A DNA stretch of 64,000 bases, taken from assembly GCF_030410135.1 (NCBI RefSeq), contig NZ_JAUGQQ010000004.1, forward strand, positions 124,001 through 188,000. The letters run 5' to 3'. Below, one piece after another: positions 51,848 through 60,850 of the stretch. This stretch comes from Aequorivita aurantiaca (GTDB taxonomy: Bacteria > Bacteroidota > Bacteroidia > Flavobacteriales > Flavobacteriaceae). Under the pieces are notes generated by a model. The model made no database searches, was not told the DNA's origin, and saw only the letters and a list, made by a program, of their open reading frames with translations. Position 1 is the first letter of the stretch. Every line of letters starts with the position of its first letter. The translations under genes and the position numbers were made by a program.

Positions 51848-51888
51848 CTTTTTATGCTTTAAGCTTTAGGCATTAAGCCGTAAGCTAG

Positions 51889-52962
51889 TTATACATCAAA
51901 ATCTACTTTTACTTTATCTGAAGTTGGCACAGCTTGGCAACTCAACACCAAATTTTGTGAGACTTCTTTATCACTCAATGCGTAATTTATTTTCATTTCA
52001 ACATTGCCTTCCAAAATTTCACATTTGCAGGTGCTGCAAACCCCACCCTTGCAGGCAAATGGCAAATCTGCACCCGCTGCCAAAGCCGCATCGAGTATAT
52101 TGTCAAAATCCTTTGTCATTGTGAATTGAAATTCCTTTCCACCATCCACAATGGTCACTTCAACGCCTTCAACATTCTGCTGCGCCAATCGTTCGGCGCG
52201 TTTTTTATCTTCTTCGGTCAGGCCTGTCACGAACAATTCAAAATGAATCAGTTCTTTCGGCAAACCTGCTTCAATTAAATAGTTGCTCACATAATGCACC
52301 ATTTCCTCGGGACCGCACAAAAACACTTCGCTTGTATCGGGAATGTCGATGAAATTTTTGGTCAACACTTTCATCTTTTCATCATCAAACCTACCGTTGA
52401 AAAGTTCGATATCACGGCGCTCTTTCGTCAGAAAATAATAAATCTCCAATCTTCCAAAGTATGCATTCCGAAGCTGTTCCAAAGCTTCTTTAAAGATAAT
52501 GGATTTCGCGGTTCTATTGGCATAAAACAATTTGCAAGTTGCATTCGGCTCCAATGCCAAATGGGTTTTGATCATTGATAGCACAGGCGTAATTCCACTT
52601 CCCGCGGCGAAAAAGAGATAGTTTTTTGCTTTCCCGGGTTGGATATCCACACCGAACATTCCGCTGGGTTCCATTATTTCCAGGGTATCACCCGCCTTCA
52701 ATTTTGAATTTACAAAAGTTGAAAACGCACCTCCCGGAATTGTTTTTACGGCAACTTGCCATTGTTTTTCCACGGGGCTGGAACACAAACTGTAGCTTCG
52801 GCGGGTGTCCTCGCCATCAATATCAGCTTTCAAGGTTAAATGCTGACCTTGGCGGAAATTGAATTCATCCGCCAATTCTTCGGGAACATCAAAGGTTAAT
52901 ACCGAACAGTCGTCGGTTTCTTTGTGAACATCCTTTACTTTTATTCTATGAAATTTCGCCAC
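51889..52962 (-). CDS. paaE: Phenylacetyl-CoA epoxidase reductase PaaE
   Basis: 357 residues: FAD domain (RRSYSLCSSP), NAD domain (LFFAAGSGITPVLSMIK, FLCGPEEMV) and a C-terminal plant-type [2Fe-2S] ferredoxin with cysteines in FACKGGVCSTCKCEI and VLSCQAVP. Transfers electrons from NAD(P)H to PaaA. GTG start (52960-52962). First gene of the paa operon, directly behind a strong promoter overlapped by a palindromic operator. Confidence 0.95.
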   Translation of the reverse strand: MAKFHRIKVKDVHKETDDCSVLTFDVPEELADEFNFRQGQHLTLKADIDGEDTRRSYSLCSSPVEKQWQVAVKTIPGGAFSTFVNSKLKAGDTLEIMEPSGMFGVDIQPGKAKNYLFFAAGSGITPVLSMIKTHLALEPNATCKLFYANRTAKSIIFKEALEQLRNAYFGRLEIYYFLTKERRDIELFNGRFDDEKMKVLTKNFIDIPDTSEVFLCGPEEMVHYVSNYLIEAGLPKELIHFELFVTGLTEEDKKRAERLAQQNVEGVEVTIVDGGKEFQFTMTKDFDNILDAALAAGADLPFACKGGVCSTCKCEILEGNVEMKINYALSDKEVSQNLVLSCQAVPTSDKVKVDFDV

Positions 52963-52985
52963 GTATTTTTGTCGAATTAGGTTAA

Positions 52986-53016
52986 CAAAACTAACGCTTG
53001 TTAGTTAGAAATGCAA
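52986..53016 (-). promoter_or_regulatory. Promoter of the paa operon
   Basis: On the minus strand: TTG (53014-53016), a 20-bp spacer, TAGTTTTG (52986-52993). A full TAnnTTTG match; start expected near 52980, about 18 nt before the paaE GTG. Confidence 0.75.
52990..53005. promoter_or_regulatory. Probable TetR-regulator operator in the paa promoter
   Basis: ACTAAC-GCTT-GTTAGT, perfect 6-bp arms with a 4-bp spacer. It overlaps the -10 box of the paa promoter and lies next to the tetR gene, as expected for repression relieved by an acyl-CoA ligand. Confidence 0.7.
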
Positions 53017-53057
53017 GGTCCACCCACAAATCCCCTCCAAAAAAGGAAGCGACTTTA

Positions 53058-53627
53058 TTAAATAAGTCCTTTAATTAGTACCGCCACCATATCCCTTTTT
53101 AAAATGTTCATATCCAATTTCCCTCTTTTTTGATACCATAAATAAAGCGTTCGCAAGGTGGAAAGTATTGAAAAAAGGATTACTTCGGGATGATGGGCTT
53201 TTATTTCACCCATCTCAATTCCTTGTTTTATAATTTTCCTAAAATTCTCTTCATAATCTTCCCGCATTTTTACAAAAGCCGATAAATTTGATTTTTCCAA
53301 ATGCATCCAATCGTTGTTCAAAGCAGCAAGCGCTTCGGAATAATTCACCGTAATATCTATGTGCATTTCGATTACTTTTTCCACTTTTTCAATTGCAGAA
53401 ATTTTCTCTGAAACCACGTTTTCCATTCCCACGGTGAATTCCTCCGCGACTTTTAAAATAATTTCGGAAAGTATTTCCTGCTTGCCATTAATGTGATTGT
53501 AAAGGCTCGCAGCCTTTATATCCATTGCCGTGGCGATGTCTCGCATTGACACCGTTTTGTATCCTTTTTCATAAAAAAGACGGGAAGCTACTTGTATTAT
53601 TTCTTCTTTTCGGGAGATTGTTTTCAT
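53058..53627 (-). CDS. TetR-family regulator, probable PaaR-type repressor
   Basis: 189 residues: N-terminal helix-turn-helix (SRKEEIIQVASRLFYEKGYKTVSMRDIATAMDIKAASLYNHINGKQEIL) and a C-terminal ligand domain of the TetR_C type. It sits immediately upstream of paaE with the palindrome ACTAACNNNNGTTAGT between them. Phenylacetyl-CoA is the plausible inducer by analogy with PaaR proteins; that is inference. Confidence 0.88.
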   Translation of the reverse strand: MKTISRKEEIIQVASRLFYEKGYKTVSMRDIATAMDIKAASLYNHINGKQEILSEIILKVAEEFTVGMENVVSEKISAIEKVEKVIEMHIDITVNYSEALAALNNDWMHLEKSNLSAFVKMREDYEENFRKIIKQGIEMGEIKAHHPEVILFSILSTLRTLYLWYQKRGKLDMNILKRDMVAVLIKGLI

Positions 53628-53684
53628 TGTTGCTGCAAGATAGGAATTTTAGTTTTCAAGACTTATTTTAAAAGCAAAAGACAG

Positions 53685-53692
53685 TACTTTTG
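53685..53692 (+). promoter_or_regulatory. -10 box TACTTTTG directly before phenylalanine hydroxylase
   Basis: Full TAnnTTTG match ending four bases before the ATG at 53697, predicting a leaderless or near-leaderless transcript. Confidence 0.55.
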
Positions 53693-53696
53693 AACT

Positions 53697-55538
53697 ATGG
53701 AAAATAAAATTGAAACCAATGAATTGTTGGACCGGTTGCCGCCGCATTTGAAACAGTACATAAAGCCGCAAAATTATGAGCAATACACGCCCATAAACCA
53801 AGCTGTGTGGCGTTATGTGATGCGAAAAAATGTGGATTATCTGGCAAAGGTTGCCCACGAAAGTTATTTGGGCGGACTCCGAAAAACCGGGATTTCCATT
53901 GATGAAATCCCTACAATGTACGGGATGAACCGTATTTTGAAGGAGATTGGTTGGGCCGCGGTCGCGGTGGATGGATTTATTCCGCCGAATGCTTTTATGG
54001 AATTTCAGGCGTATAAAGTGCTTGTAATTGCCAGCGATATTCGCCAACTTGAAAACATAGAATACACCCCAGCGCCCGATATTATTCACGAAGGCGCGGG
54101 CCACGCGCCAATTATTGCCAGTCCGGATTATGCGGAATATTTACGCCGTTTTGGGGAAATTGGCGCAAAAGCAATTTCCAGCGCGCACGATATTGAAATG
54201 TACGAAGCTGTTCGCGAGCTTTCAATTTTAAAGGAAAGCCCACCCCCCAGCCCCCTTCCAAAGGAAGGAGGAGCATTAACTCCTGCGCAAAAGGAATATT
54301 TGCAAAATATCGAAAATGCGGAATTGCGGGTTGAAAAACTGCAAAATAAAAAAGTAAAACCCTCAGAGATTTCATTGATTCGAAATTTGCATTGGTGGAC
54401 CGTGGAATACGGAATGGTTGGAACTGTTGAAAATCCGAAGATTTATGGCGCTGGACTGCTTTCTTCCATTGGCGAGAGCGTTTGGTGTATGAAAGATGAA
54501 GTGAAGAAAATTCCTTATTCCATTGACGCTGCCTACCAAGATTTCGACATTACGAAACCTCAGCCACAACTTTATGTTACGCCAGATTTTGCGTATTTAC
54601 AGGAAGTTTTGGAAGAATTCGCAAACACGATGGCCGTGCGGAAAGGCGGTTGGCGCGGCTTGAAAAAGTTGATAAAATCGAAACAGCTCGGTACGATTGA
54701 AATTAGCACCGGACTTCAAATTAGCGGGCATTTTTCACGAATGATAAAAAATGTCGATAACGAAGTTGTGTATTTTGAAACCGAGGGCGAAACCGCACTT
54801 TCGTACCGAGAAAAGGAAGTGATTGGCCACGGAATACTTCGGCATAAAAAAGGGTTTCGTTCACCTTTGGGAAAACTGAAAGGAATTAATCTCTCCATTG
54901 AAAATATGGGTCCGCGTGATTTGCAGGCTTATAATTTTTACGACGGAAAACCCATTGCTTTTGAATTCGAAAGCGGCATAACCGTAAAAGGTTTGAACGT
55001 TACCGGAATGCGAAATCTTCGTGGCGAATTGATGTTGATTCAATTTACGGACTGCACCGTAAAATATAAAAATGAAGTATTGTTTTCCCCAGAAATGGGC
55101 GATTTTGATATGGCCGTGGGCAAGGAAATTGTTTCAGCTTTTGCCGGGGCGGCAGATTATAATTCCTTTGATTTGGTAAACCATATTTCTTCAAGTGAAA
55201 CTATTAGAGTGGAACTTTCGGACACGGAAAAGGAATTGAACACACTTTATAATTTGGTCCGTGAAATGCGAAATTCAAGAGAATTTAATACGGAAAAACT
55301 AAAATCCATTTTCTATGTTTTAGCTGAAAAACATAGAAATGATTGGCTGCTTCCGCTGGAAATACTTGAATTGGTTTTTGAAAATGAGTCCAATTTTTCA
55401 GAAGAAGTGCGAGAATATCTTTTAAATATGAAAAAAATAAGACCTAAAGTGGCACATTTGATTGAGGGCGGATTGGAGCTAATTGGAGATCAAACCATTA
55501 TGCGAAAGCCGTTTCGGAATAAATCGTTAACCACTTAA
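53697..55538 (+). CDS. phhA: Phenylalanine 4-hydroxylase-like aromatic amino acid hydroxylase, long form
   Basis: 613 residues. The N-terminal half is the iron- and pterin-dependent catalytic domain: iron histidines in DIIHEGAGHAPIIASPDYAEY and glutamate in WWTVEYGMVG, then GAGLLSSIGE. The C-terminal half (about 350-613) is an extra domain seen in Bacteroidota forms, with no assigned function. Residues 183-194 (PPPSPLPKEGGA) are an in-frame translation of a C-rich palindromic repeat (54251-54271). It is divergent from tetR/paaE, and phenylalanine and phenylacetate catabolism are plausibly coordinated. Confidence 0.92.
   Translation: MENKIETNELLDRLPPHLKQYIKPQNYEQYTPINQAVWRYVMRKNVDYLAKVAHESYLGGLRKTGISIDEIPTMYGMNRILKEIGWAAVAVDGFIPPNAFMEFQAYKVLVIASDIRQLENIEYTPAPDIIHEGAGHAPIIASPDYAEYLRRFGEIGAKAISSAHDIEMYEAVRELSILKESPPPSPLPKEGGALTPAQKEYLQNIENAELRVEKLQNKKVKPSEISLIRNLHWWTVEYGMVGTVENPKIYGAGLLSSIGESVWCMKDEVKKIPYSIDAAYQDFDITKPQPQLYVTPDFAYLQEVLEEFANTMAVRKGGWRGLKKLIKSKQLGTIEISTGLQISGHFSRMIKNVDNEVVYFETEGETALSYREKEVIGHGILRHKKGFRSPLGKLKGINLSIENMGPRDLQAYNFYDGKPIAFEFESGITVKGLNVTGMRNLRGELMLIQFTDCTVKYKNEVLFSPEMGDFDMAVGKEIVSAFAGAADYNSFDLVNHISSSETIRVELSDTEKELNTLYNLVREMRNSREFNTEKLKSIFYVLAEKHRNDWLLPLEILELVFENESNFSEEVREYLLNMKKIRPKVAHLIEGGLELIGDQTIMRKPFRNKSLTT
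54251..54271. repeat. CCCCCTTCC-AAA-GGAAGG palindrome in frame inside phhA
   Basis: Arms CCCCCTTCC and GGAAGGAGG with an AAA loop; translated as PLPKEGG. Same family as at 19202 and 53033. Confidence 0.75.
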
Positions 55539-55549
55539 ATAATAAACCA

Positions 55550-55855
55550 ATGGGATTTTTTGATTTTTTATTCGGAAATAAAACGCGGAAAATCGAGGAT
55601 TTTAGAAATCGAGGAGCCGTTATTGTCGATGTTCGCAGTAAAGGCGAATATGAAAGTGGAGCAATTCCAGGGTCCAAGAATATTCCGCTTCAAAATATTT
55701 CTTCAAAAATGGGGGAAATAAAAAGTTGGGACAAGCCCGTTATTACTTGTTGTGCCAGCGGAATGCGCAGCGCGAGCGCAGCCGGAATTCTCAGAACCAA
55801 TGGAGTGGAAGCTATGAACGGTGGCGGCTGGTTCAGCTTAAGCCAAAAACTTTAA
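55550..55855 (+). CDS. Rhodanese-like domain protein
   Basis: 101 residues, a single rhodanese domain: AVIVDVRSKGEYESGAIPGSKNIPLQNI and the active-site loop VITCCASGMRSASAAG with the persulfide cysteine. Cytoplasmic sulfurtransferase of unknown partner. 11 bp after phhA, so probably on the same transcript. Confidence 0.93.
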   Translation: MGFFDFLFGNKTRKIEDFRNRGAVIVDVRSKGEYESGAIPGSKNIPLQNISSKMGEIKSWDKPVITCCASGMRSASAAGILRTNGVEAMNGGGWFSLSQKL

Positions 55856-55965
55856 CTCTTCCCCAATACCTCCATTTAAAGGACGAAAGAATTTTATCCC
55901 TTTTTCAAAGTATTGAATTTCAGTTTTTTGTAGCTTTATAAAATACTAATCAAAAATTTGAAATT

Positions 55966-56292
55966 ATGTATCAATACAAAGCAAAAATTATTGGAGTTTA
56001 CGACGGCGACACCGTAACCGCAATGGTAGATTTAGGATTTTTCCATTTTCAGCAAATGGTGTTTCGTCTCTATGGTATAAACACACCCGAAATTCGAGGC
56101 GAGCAGCGGGAACAGGGATTAATCGTTCGCGATATTCTGCGGGCAATGATTCTCGATAAAGATGTGATTATTAATTCCTATAAAGACAAACAGGAAAAAT
56201 ACGGCAGATATCTAGCAAACATCGTTATTGATGGAGTGGACGTGAACCATTGGCTAGTGCAGAATGGCCATGCCGAGGAATATATGCTATAG
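55966..56292 (+). CDS. Thermonuclease (staphylococcal-nuclease) family protein
   Basis: 108 residues: VYDGDTVTAMVDLGF, RLYGINTPEIRGEQ and KYGRYLANI, the calcium and catalytic residues of SNase domains (D, R, E, R). There is no signal peptide, so it would act in the cytoplasm. Its stop overlaps the convergent DUF4230 stop by six bases. Confidence 0.9.
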   Translation: MYQYKAKIIGVYDGDTVTAMVDLGFFHFQQMVFRLYGINTPEIRGEQREQGLIVRDILRAMILDKDVIINSYKDKQEKYGRYLANIVIDGVDVNHWLVQNGHAEEYML

Positions 56293-56901
56293 TTTCAATT
56301 TCTGTAAATCGGTTTCATCTTCGATTATTTTCGAATTATATTGCAACTTCCAGCCCATGGAATTGGTCAAAATATAAATTTTCTGTAGTTCGGAAATAAG
56401 CCTGTTTTCGGCATTGGTGCGCAATTCAGATGCTTCAATTTTCTTGCGGAGCGATTTCTCTATTCGGCTTTTAATTTTGTTATAATCCGAAGCCGTAAAC
56501 TGGTTCAGATAATCCTGAGTGACATCATAATACTGAATATTAGGGTTGATGGAAAGCTCAGGCTCAGGGATTTTAGTAAGGGTAACGGTGCGCGTGTTTT
56601 CGTCCACAATTTTTTCAACCTTGCTTAAGTCGTACGCAATCGTGGCCTTCGCATTTACTACGACCAACGCCCTTTTTCTCGCATCAAAAAGACCGTACAT
56701 TAAATTTTTGCTATCGCTATAACTGAAAACCTGGGCATAACTTCCTTCGGTGACAATCAATTTGCCCACGTTTTTCAATTCCTTTTGAATGAGGGCCGTA
56801 TTTGCTTCAAGAATTTCACGGTTTTCTTTTTTGTTTTCACAATATCTTAGGCTGAAAACAATTACGAAGGCAATTACAATTCCGAGGAAGATGTTTCTCA
56901 T
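56287..56901 (-). CDS. DUF4230 membrane-anchored protein
   Basis: 204 residues: an N-terminal membrane helix (IFLGIVIAFVIVFSLRYC), a short coiled segment and the DUF4230 domain (VGKLIVTEGSYAQVFSYSDS ... ALVVVNAKATIAYDLSKVEKIVDENTRTVTLTKIPEPEL ... YDVTQDYLNQFTASDYNKIK). Function unknown; possibly a band-7-like periplasmic scaffold. Confidence 0.9.
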   Translation of the reverse strand: MRNIFLGIVIAFVIVFSLRYCENKKENREILEANTALIQKELKNVGKLIVTEGSYAQVFSYSDSKNLMYGLFDARKRALVVVNAKATIAYDLSKVEKIVDENTRTVTLTKIPEPELSINPNIQYYDVTQDYLNQFTASDYNKIKSRIEKSLRKKIEASELRTNAENRLISELQKIYILTNSMGWKLQYNSKIIEDETDLQKLKL

Positions 56902-56965
56902 GGCAGCAATTTTTAGGTGAATTTAGGAAATATTAATGAGAATGGTTCGCTCGCCCAACAGGATA

Positions 56966-59725
56966 CTATAAGTCATATTTCACAACAAACATCACGATTC
57001 GTGGCATCACAAAATATTGTGAAGTTGTGATAAATTGGTCGGTATAACTATCATTGTTGATAGATTTTGTGTCCAAAATATTTGAGGCCTGTACAGAAAA
57101 TTCCCAAGGGCTTTCACCTTTTCTGTAATAAAGATTTGCATTAAAGAAGGAATATGTGTTCTCAACTGTATTGGCCCGGTTGGAATAATTGTAGTAATCC
57201 CATTCCGCAAATAAATTGAAATCCTTCAAAAACCGAATGTTCACATTTGCATATGGCATGTTCGTGTAAAAAACTTGGTTTGCGCCACCATTGTCATAAT
57301 TGTTTATTATGAAACGGTAGCCAACTTCAAAATTGGGAACGTCTTTAAAATTGCTCAAAACACTGGCATTGTAGTTCTGCGTAAAACTTTCGCTTTTCTG
57401 AATTTCACTATTTATGGTGTTATTGGTTTTGCTTAAAAACAATGCTGCATCCAGCTTAAACTGAACCTTTTTTACTGTTTTGCTGAATCTTCCCACAGCC
57501 GAAAATGTTTCGTCAGGAAAGTTGCTGTCATAATTTATTGGGCTGCTAACCTGGCTAATACCCACCAACCTCGTGTTCAACTTTACGGCATCCATACGTC
57601 GCGTATAGCTCAAATTCCCACCAATGTTTGTGTAATTGAAAAGATTGAAACTAAAATAGGTCAGGTTGTAACTGTGCGAAAGCGAATTCTGAAGATCCCT
57701 ATTTCCGCGGAAAAGCTGATTGTAATTGTTGAAAACATAGGCCTGGGCATAATTATTTACATCAGTATATTGTGATGTGATTGCATAATTAAACCGAAGA
57801 TTTTCGCTCTTTTTCATTTCCCAAACCACATTTAAATCCGGCAAAACCATCCATTCGTTTTGGATTGAAGTTGTTCCCAATTGGTCATTTTTCAGGTTAT
57901 AATTGTGAAGCGTGAGGCCTGGCGTAAAAATAAATTTTCCACTTTTCAGTTTATAGTGCAGGCCGAAAAAGGCATCGGTAAAAGAATAGGTCACATCGTT
58001 ATTGAAATCATCGGCTTCAAAATTATTTCTGCTGCCATTGTCCAAAATTTGAAAAATACCCGAATTGAATTCTTGGTTGCTGTAAGTGGCCCCAACCGTA
58101 AAATTAAGATTGCTCAAATTATTGAGAACATAATAATAATCAACCTTTGCGTCCAACTTGTTGCTCTTTACATTCTTGTTTTGGTTAATATTGTACCGAT
58201 CCTCACGTTCCAAAGGATCGAAAATATCGGCATCAATATTAAAGGGATCGGTTTCATCAATTACCGTAAAAACGCCGCGAAAGGGAATATTATCCTGCAC
58301 CGCTTGATAAAAAGGATCCTCATTTTGGTACAAATGCTGCACAGCAGCCGCAAAAATGTTTTTGTCATTTAGTGTATAATATGCATTAACATTTTGATTT
58401 ATGGAGAAGGGTTCGTTCTTCTTTACTTCGGAAATATCGTTTTGATCGTTCCCGACGGTGGAAATTAAAAAATCATTCTCCGATTGCTTTGAAGTTTTGA
58501 TGATCGCGTCATAATCCAATTGAAAATTAGTGTTCGGTTTATAGTTCCCGCTCAACTTGAGCATTCCCAATTGGTTGCGCTGATTGTTTTCCGAATTCGT
58601 TTTTTCAATTATCTGGGTTGTGGTATATTCACGAAGGCTGTGGTTTACTATGTTTGTTTTATTGTCGCTCAGAATTCCGAAGCCGCTGACATCCAATTTA
58701 TCGTTCACGGTATAACTGAAATTGGCCGCTATAAATTTTGCATCAATACTTTTTGCACGGTCATTTTGGGAAACCGCAAACCCGAGATCGCTATTGCTGA
58801 TATTAAAATTTGTCCCGCCGCCCTTGTTAAAATTCTTGAAACCCCCAGTAAAGTTGAAATAATCACGAAATGTGAACGGCACTTCCCCAATATTGTTGAA
58901 ATCGGTAATAATGTTGATGCTATATTTTGGACTGTAATAAAATAGCTTCGGATGCACTAAATATCTACCGTTTTCCTCGCCGTACTCATCTGCCAAACCC
59001 GCTCCCGCAGTCACTTCCCCGAACCAGAAATTCTTTTTTCCTTCTTTTAGCTTTATGTTTATTGCCACATTATCGCGGTCGTTACCGAGGCCTCGCATTT
59101 GGTCCACTTCATTGTAATTCCGAAGCACTTCCACTTTATCCACCGCATCGGCGGGAATATTTTTGGTGGCCAACTTGCTGTCCCCGTCAAAAAAATCCTT
59201 CCCCTCAACCATGACTTTTGAAACTGTCTTTCCCTCAACTTGTATTTCGCCCTCATCGTTCACTTCAACGCCCGGAAGCTTTTTCATCACATCGCCCAAC
59301 TTTCGTTCGTCGCCATTCGTGAAACTGTCGGCGTTGTAAACTATAGTATCGCCTTTAACGGTAACGGGCATTTCGTAAACAATTTCCACATCATCAAGTT
59401 GATTTTCTTGCGGATTTAAAATGAAATCCAATTCCATATTTTCGGCGTTTTGGGGAACATTCACGGTTTGATCCTTAGTTTCATAACCCAAAAAACTAGC
59501 GCGCAAAATATAATTGTTTCCCTTTGGAAGATCGAGTTGGTAACGCCCTTGGTAATTTGTAATTCCGTAGGATTCGGTCTCGCCGGAAGATTTTATGCTG
59601 GCAATAACATTGGCAAATTCCAGTGGATTGCCGATGCTGTCCTTAATTGTGCCTTTCACTTTGATGCTTTGGGCGGAAAGGGAAAAAGAGAATAGAAAAA
59701 GAAATAATATAAAAGGTTCTTTCAT
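56966..59725 (-). CDS. Outer-membrane receptor with CarboxypepD_reg-like domain and beta-barrel
   Basis: 919 residues: signal peptide (ends LSLSAQ), a carboxypeptidase-regulatory-like domain (KVKGTIKDSIGNPLEFANVIA...NYQGRYQLDLPKG), a plug-like domain (YNADSFTNGDERKLGDVMKKLPGVEVNDEGEIQVEGKTVSKVMVEGKDFF), and a long C-terminal barrel ending VMPRIVMFVVKYDL. It resembles TonB-dependent-receptor-like outer membrane family beta-barrel proteins. No SusD partner; the next gene is GLPGLI, a pairing common in Flavobacteriia. Confidence 0.92.
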   Translation of the reverse strand: MKEPFILFLFLFSFSLSAQSIKVKGTIKDSIGNPLEFANVIASIKSSGETESYGITNYQGRYQLDLPKGNNYILRASFLGYETKDQTVNVPQNAENMELDFILNPQENQLDDVEIVYEMPVTVKGDTIVYNADSFTNGDERKLGDVMKKLPGVEVNDEGEIQVEGKTVSKVMVEGKDFFDGDSKLATKNIPADAVDKVEVLRNYNEVDQMRGLGNDRDNVAINIKLKEGKKNFWFGEVTAGAGLADEYGEENGRYLVHPKLFYYSPKYSINIITDFNNIGEVPFTFRDYFNFTGGFKNFNKGGGTNFNISNSDLGFAVSQNDRAKSIDAKFIAANFSYTVNDKLDVSGFGILSDNKTNIVNHSLREYTTTQIIEKTNSENNQRNQLGMLKLSGNYKPNTNFQLDYDAIIKTSKQSENDFLISTVGNDQNDISEVKKNEPFSINQNVNAYYTLNDKNIFAAAVQHLYQNEDPFYQAVQDNIPFRGVFTVIDETDPFNIDADIFDPLEREDRYNINQNKNVKSNKLDAKVDYYYVLNNLSNLNFTVGATYSNQEFNSGIFQILDNGSRNNFEADDFNNDVTYSFTDAFFGLHYKLKSGKFIFTPGLTLHNYNLKNDQLGTTSIQNEWMVLPDLNVVWEMKKSENLRFNYAITSQYTDVNNYAQAYVFNNYNQLFRGNRDLQNSLSHSYNLTYFSFNLFNYTNIGGNLSYTRRMDAVKLNTRLVGISQVSSPINYDSNFPDETFSAVGRFSKTVKKVQFKLDAALFLSKTNNTINSEIQKSESFTQNYNASVLSNFKDVPNFEVGYRFIINNYDNGGANQVFYTNMPYANVNIRFLKDFNLFAEWDYYNYSNRANTVENTYSFFNANLYYRKGESPWEFSVQASNILDTKSINNDSYTDQFITTSQYFVMPRIVMFVVKYDL

Positions 59726-59748
59726 ATTTTATGTTGGTCAAAAAACTT

Positions 59749-59797
59749 CTCGACTGCATTCGAAGAAACAGTCATTGGGCCGGGCAAATGCAGTCGA
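59749..59797. repeat. TCGACTGCATT ... AATGCAGTCGA inverted pair
   Basis: TCGACTGCATT (59749-59759) and AATGCAGTCGAA (59786-59797) face each other across 26 bp upstream of the receptor gene. The same word (GAATGCAGTCGAA) is at 24804-24816. Confidence 0.75.
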
Positions 59798-59809
59798 AAC
59801 CTAATCTTT

Positions 59810-60691
59810 TTATCCGCCGAATCCACCGCCACGGCGGCCATTCCCACCACTATTTTGGAAATTTTCCCGTAACTCTTCCGTTTTTTCCTTTACAATTTTA
59901 TTGTATTCCTCGCGGGTGACTTCCATTCCTTTTTTTGGAGGCTCAATTGTTTCGGCATCTTTTGGGTTCATAACTATTTTGGAACATAAAAGCGTGGTTC
60001 GGTAAACGTTCAATTCCAAAATCAGTCCGGGCAGTCCGGCATATTCCCCCGGCCCGTTGCTTACCGGAATCTGTGGCGTAAACCAAGCCGTAACTTCAAT
60101 TTCCTCCGGAATTTCAATCATATCCATTGGGTCTTGCAACTGTGCTGAATCCTTTTTCACTCCAGAATTTTCCTTTTCATCTTTCTTTTTTGGGCGCGCC
60201 ATGCTGAAATCGTTCGGGTCAACTTTCTTTATCGCAGTGGCCTTAAAGGCAATGTATTGCCCGATAGGTTTGGATTCCTTTGTAATTCGCCAATCCAACG
60301 TTTTAATGGAATCGGTTACCAAAAATTGTTTTCCGAAGAATTCATTTTCCTCAATTATTTTACCGGATTTTAGATTTTTATATTGCGCACCTGGGGTGTA
60401 GCTGTTCAACACCATTTTAAACCTGGGATTCATGGGCGTTGCGTCCAGTTTTTCTTCTTCCTTATAAAGAGATTCTTCTTTATTGAAGGTAAGAATGTAG
60501 GTTTTTTCCAGCGTGCTCTTCATCATTTGGGAAATTGTTTTCTTCATTTCCTCGGTCATTTCACCTCTGCCACCGCCTAGAGCGTCAAGATCTACGGTAG
60601 TTTTGGATTGATAAAAAGCTTGGCCGCTAATGTTCTGGGCATTAATTCCGAAAGAGATAAAAAGTAGAAAAATTAAAATGTATTGATACAT
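59810..60691 (-). CDS. GLPGLI family exported protein
   Basis: 293 residues from the ATG at 60689-60691 (MYQYILIFLLFISFGINAQ, signal peptide); the open frame upstream overlaps the promoter. The family motif is YAGLPGLILELN near residue 220. There is a glycine-rich RRGGGFGG end. GLPGLI proteins accompany outer-membrane receptors, as here, and may be periplasmic partners. Function not established. Confidence 0.92.
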   Translation of the reverse strand: MYQYILIFLLFISFGINAQNISGQAFYQSKTTVDLDALGGGRGEMTEEMKKTISQMMKSTLEKTYILTFNKEESLYKEEEKLDATPMNPRFKMVLNSYTPGAQYKNLKSGKIIEENEFFGKQFLVTDSIKTLDWRITKESKPIGQYIAFKATAIKKVDPNDFSMARPKKKDEKENSGVKKDSAQLQDPMDMIEIPEEIEVTAWFTPQIPVSNGPGEYAGLPGLILELNVYRTTLLCSKIVMNPKDAETIEPPKKGMEVTREEYNKIVKEKTEELRENFQNSGGNGRRGGGFGG

Positions 60692-60754
60692 ATTATATGA
60701 TTTTGAAGTATGTTGATTTTTAGAAATGTTTAAAAATAGAATATTTTGTTTGAA

Positions 60755-60786
60755 CAAAAGTACGAGTTATCCTTAAGATGAACCAA
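60755..60786 (-). promoter_or_regulatory. Promoter of the GLPGLI/receptor unit
   Basis: Minus strand: TTG (60784-60786), a 21-bp spacer, TACTTTTG (60755-60762). Full consensus match; supports the downstream start at 60691. Confidence 0.7.
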
Positions 60787-60850
60787 GGTACAATCTGTTA
60801 CATTATTTTCCGTTCAAATAGTTCGTCCCATTTTGTAACTTGCCATCATC

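Noticed and set aside
60692-60757. Longer N-terminus for the GLPGLI protein
   Set aside because: It would overlap the consensus -10 box at 60755-60762, and a signal peptide begins at 60691.
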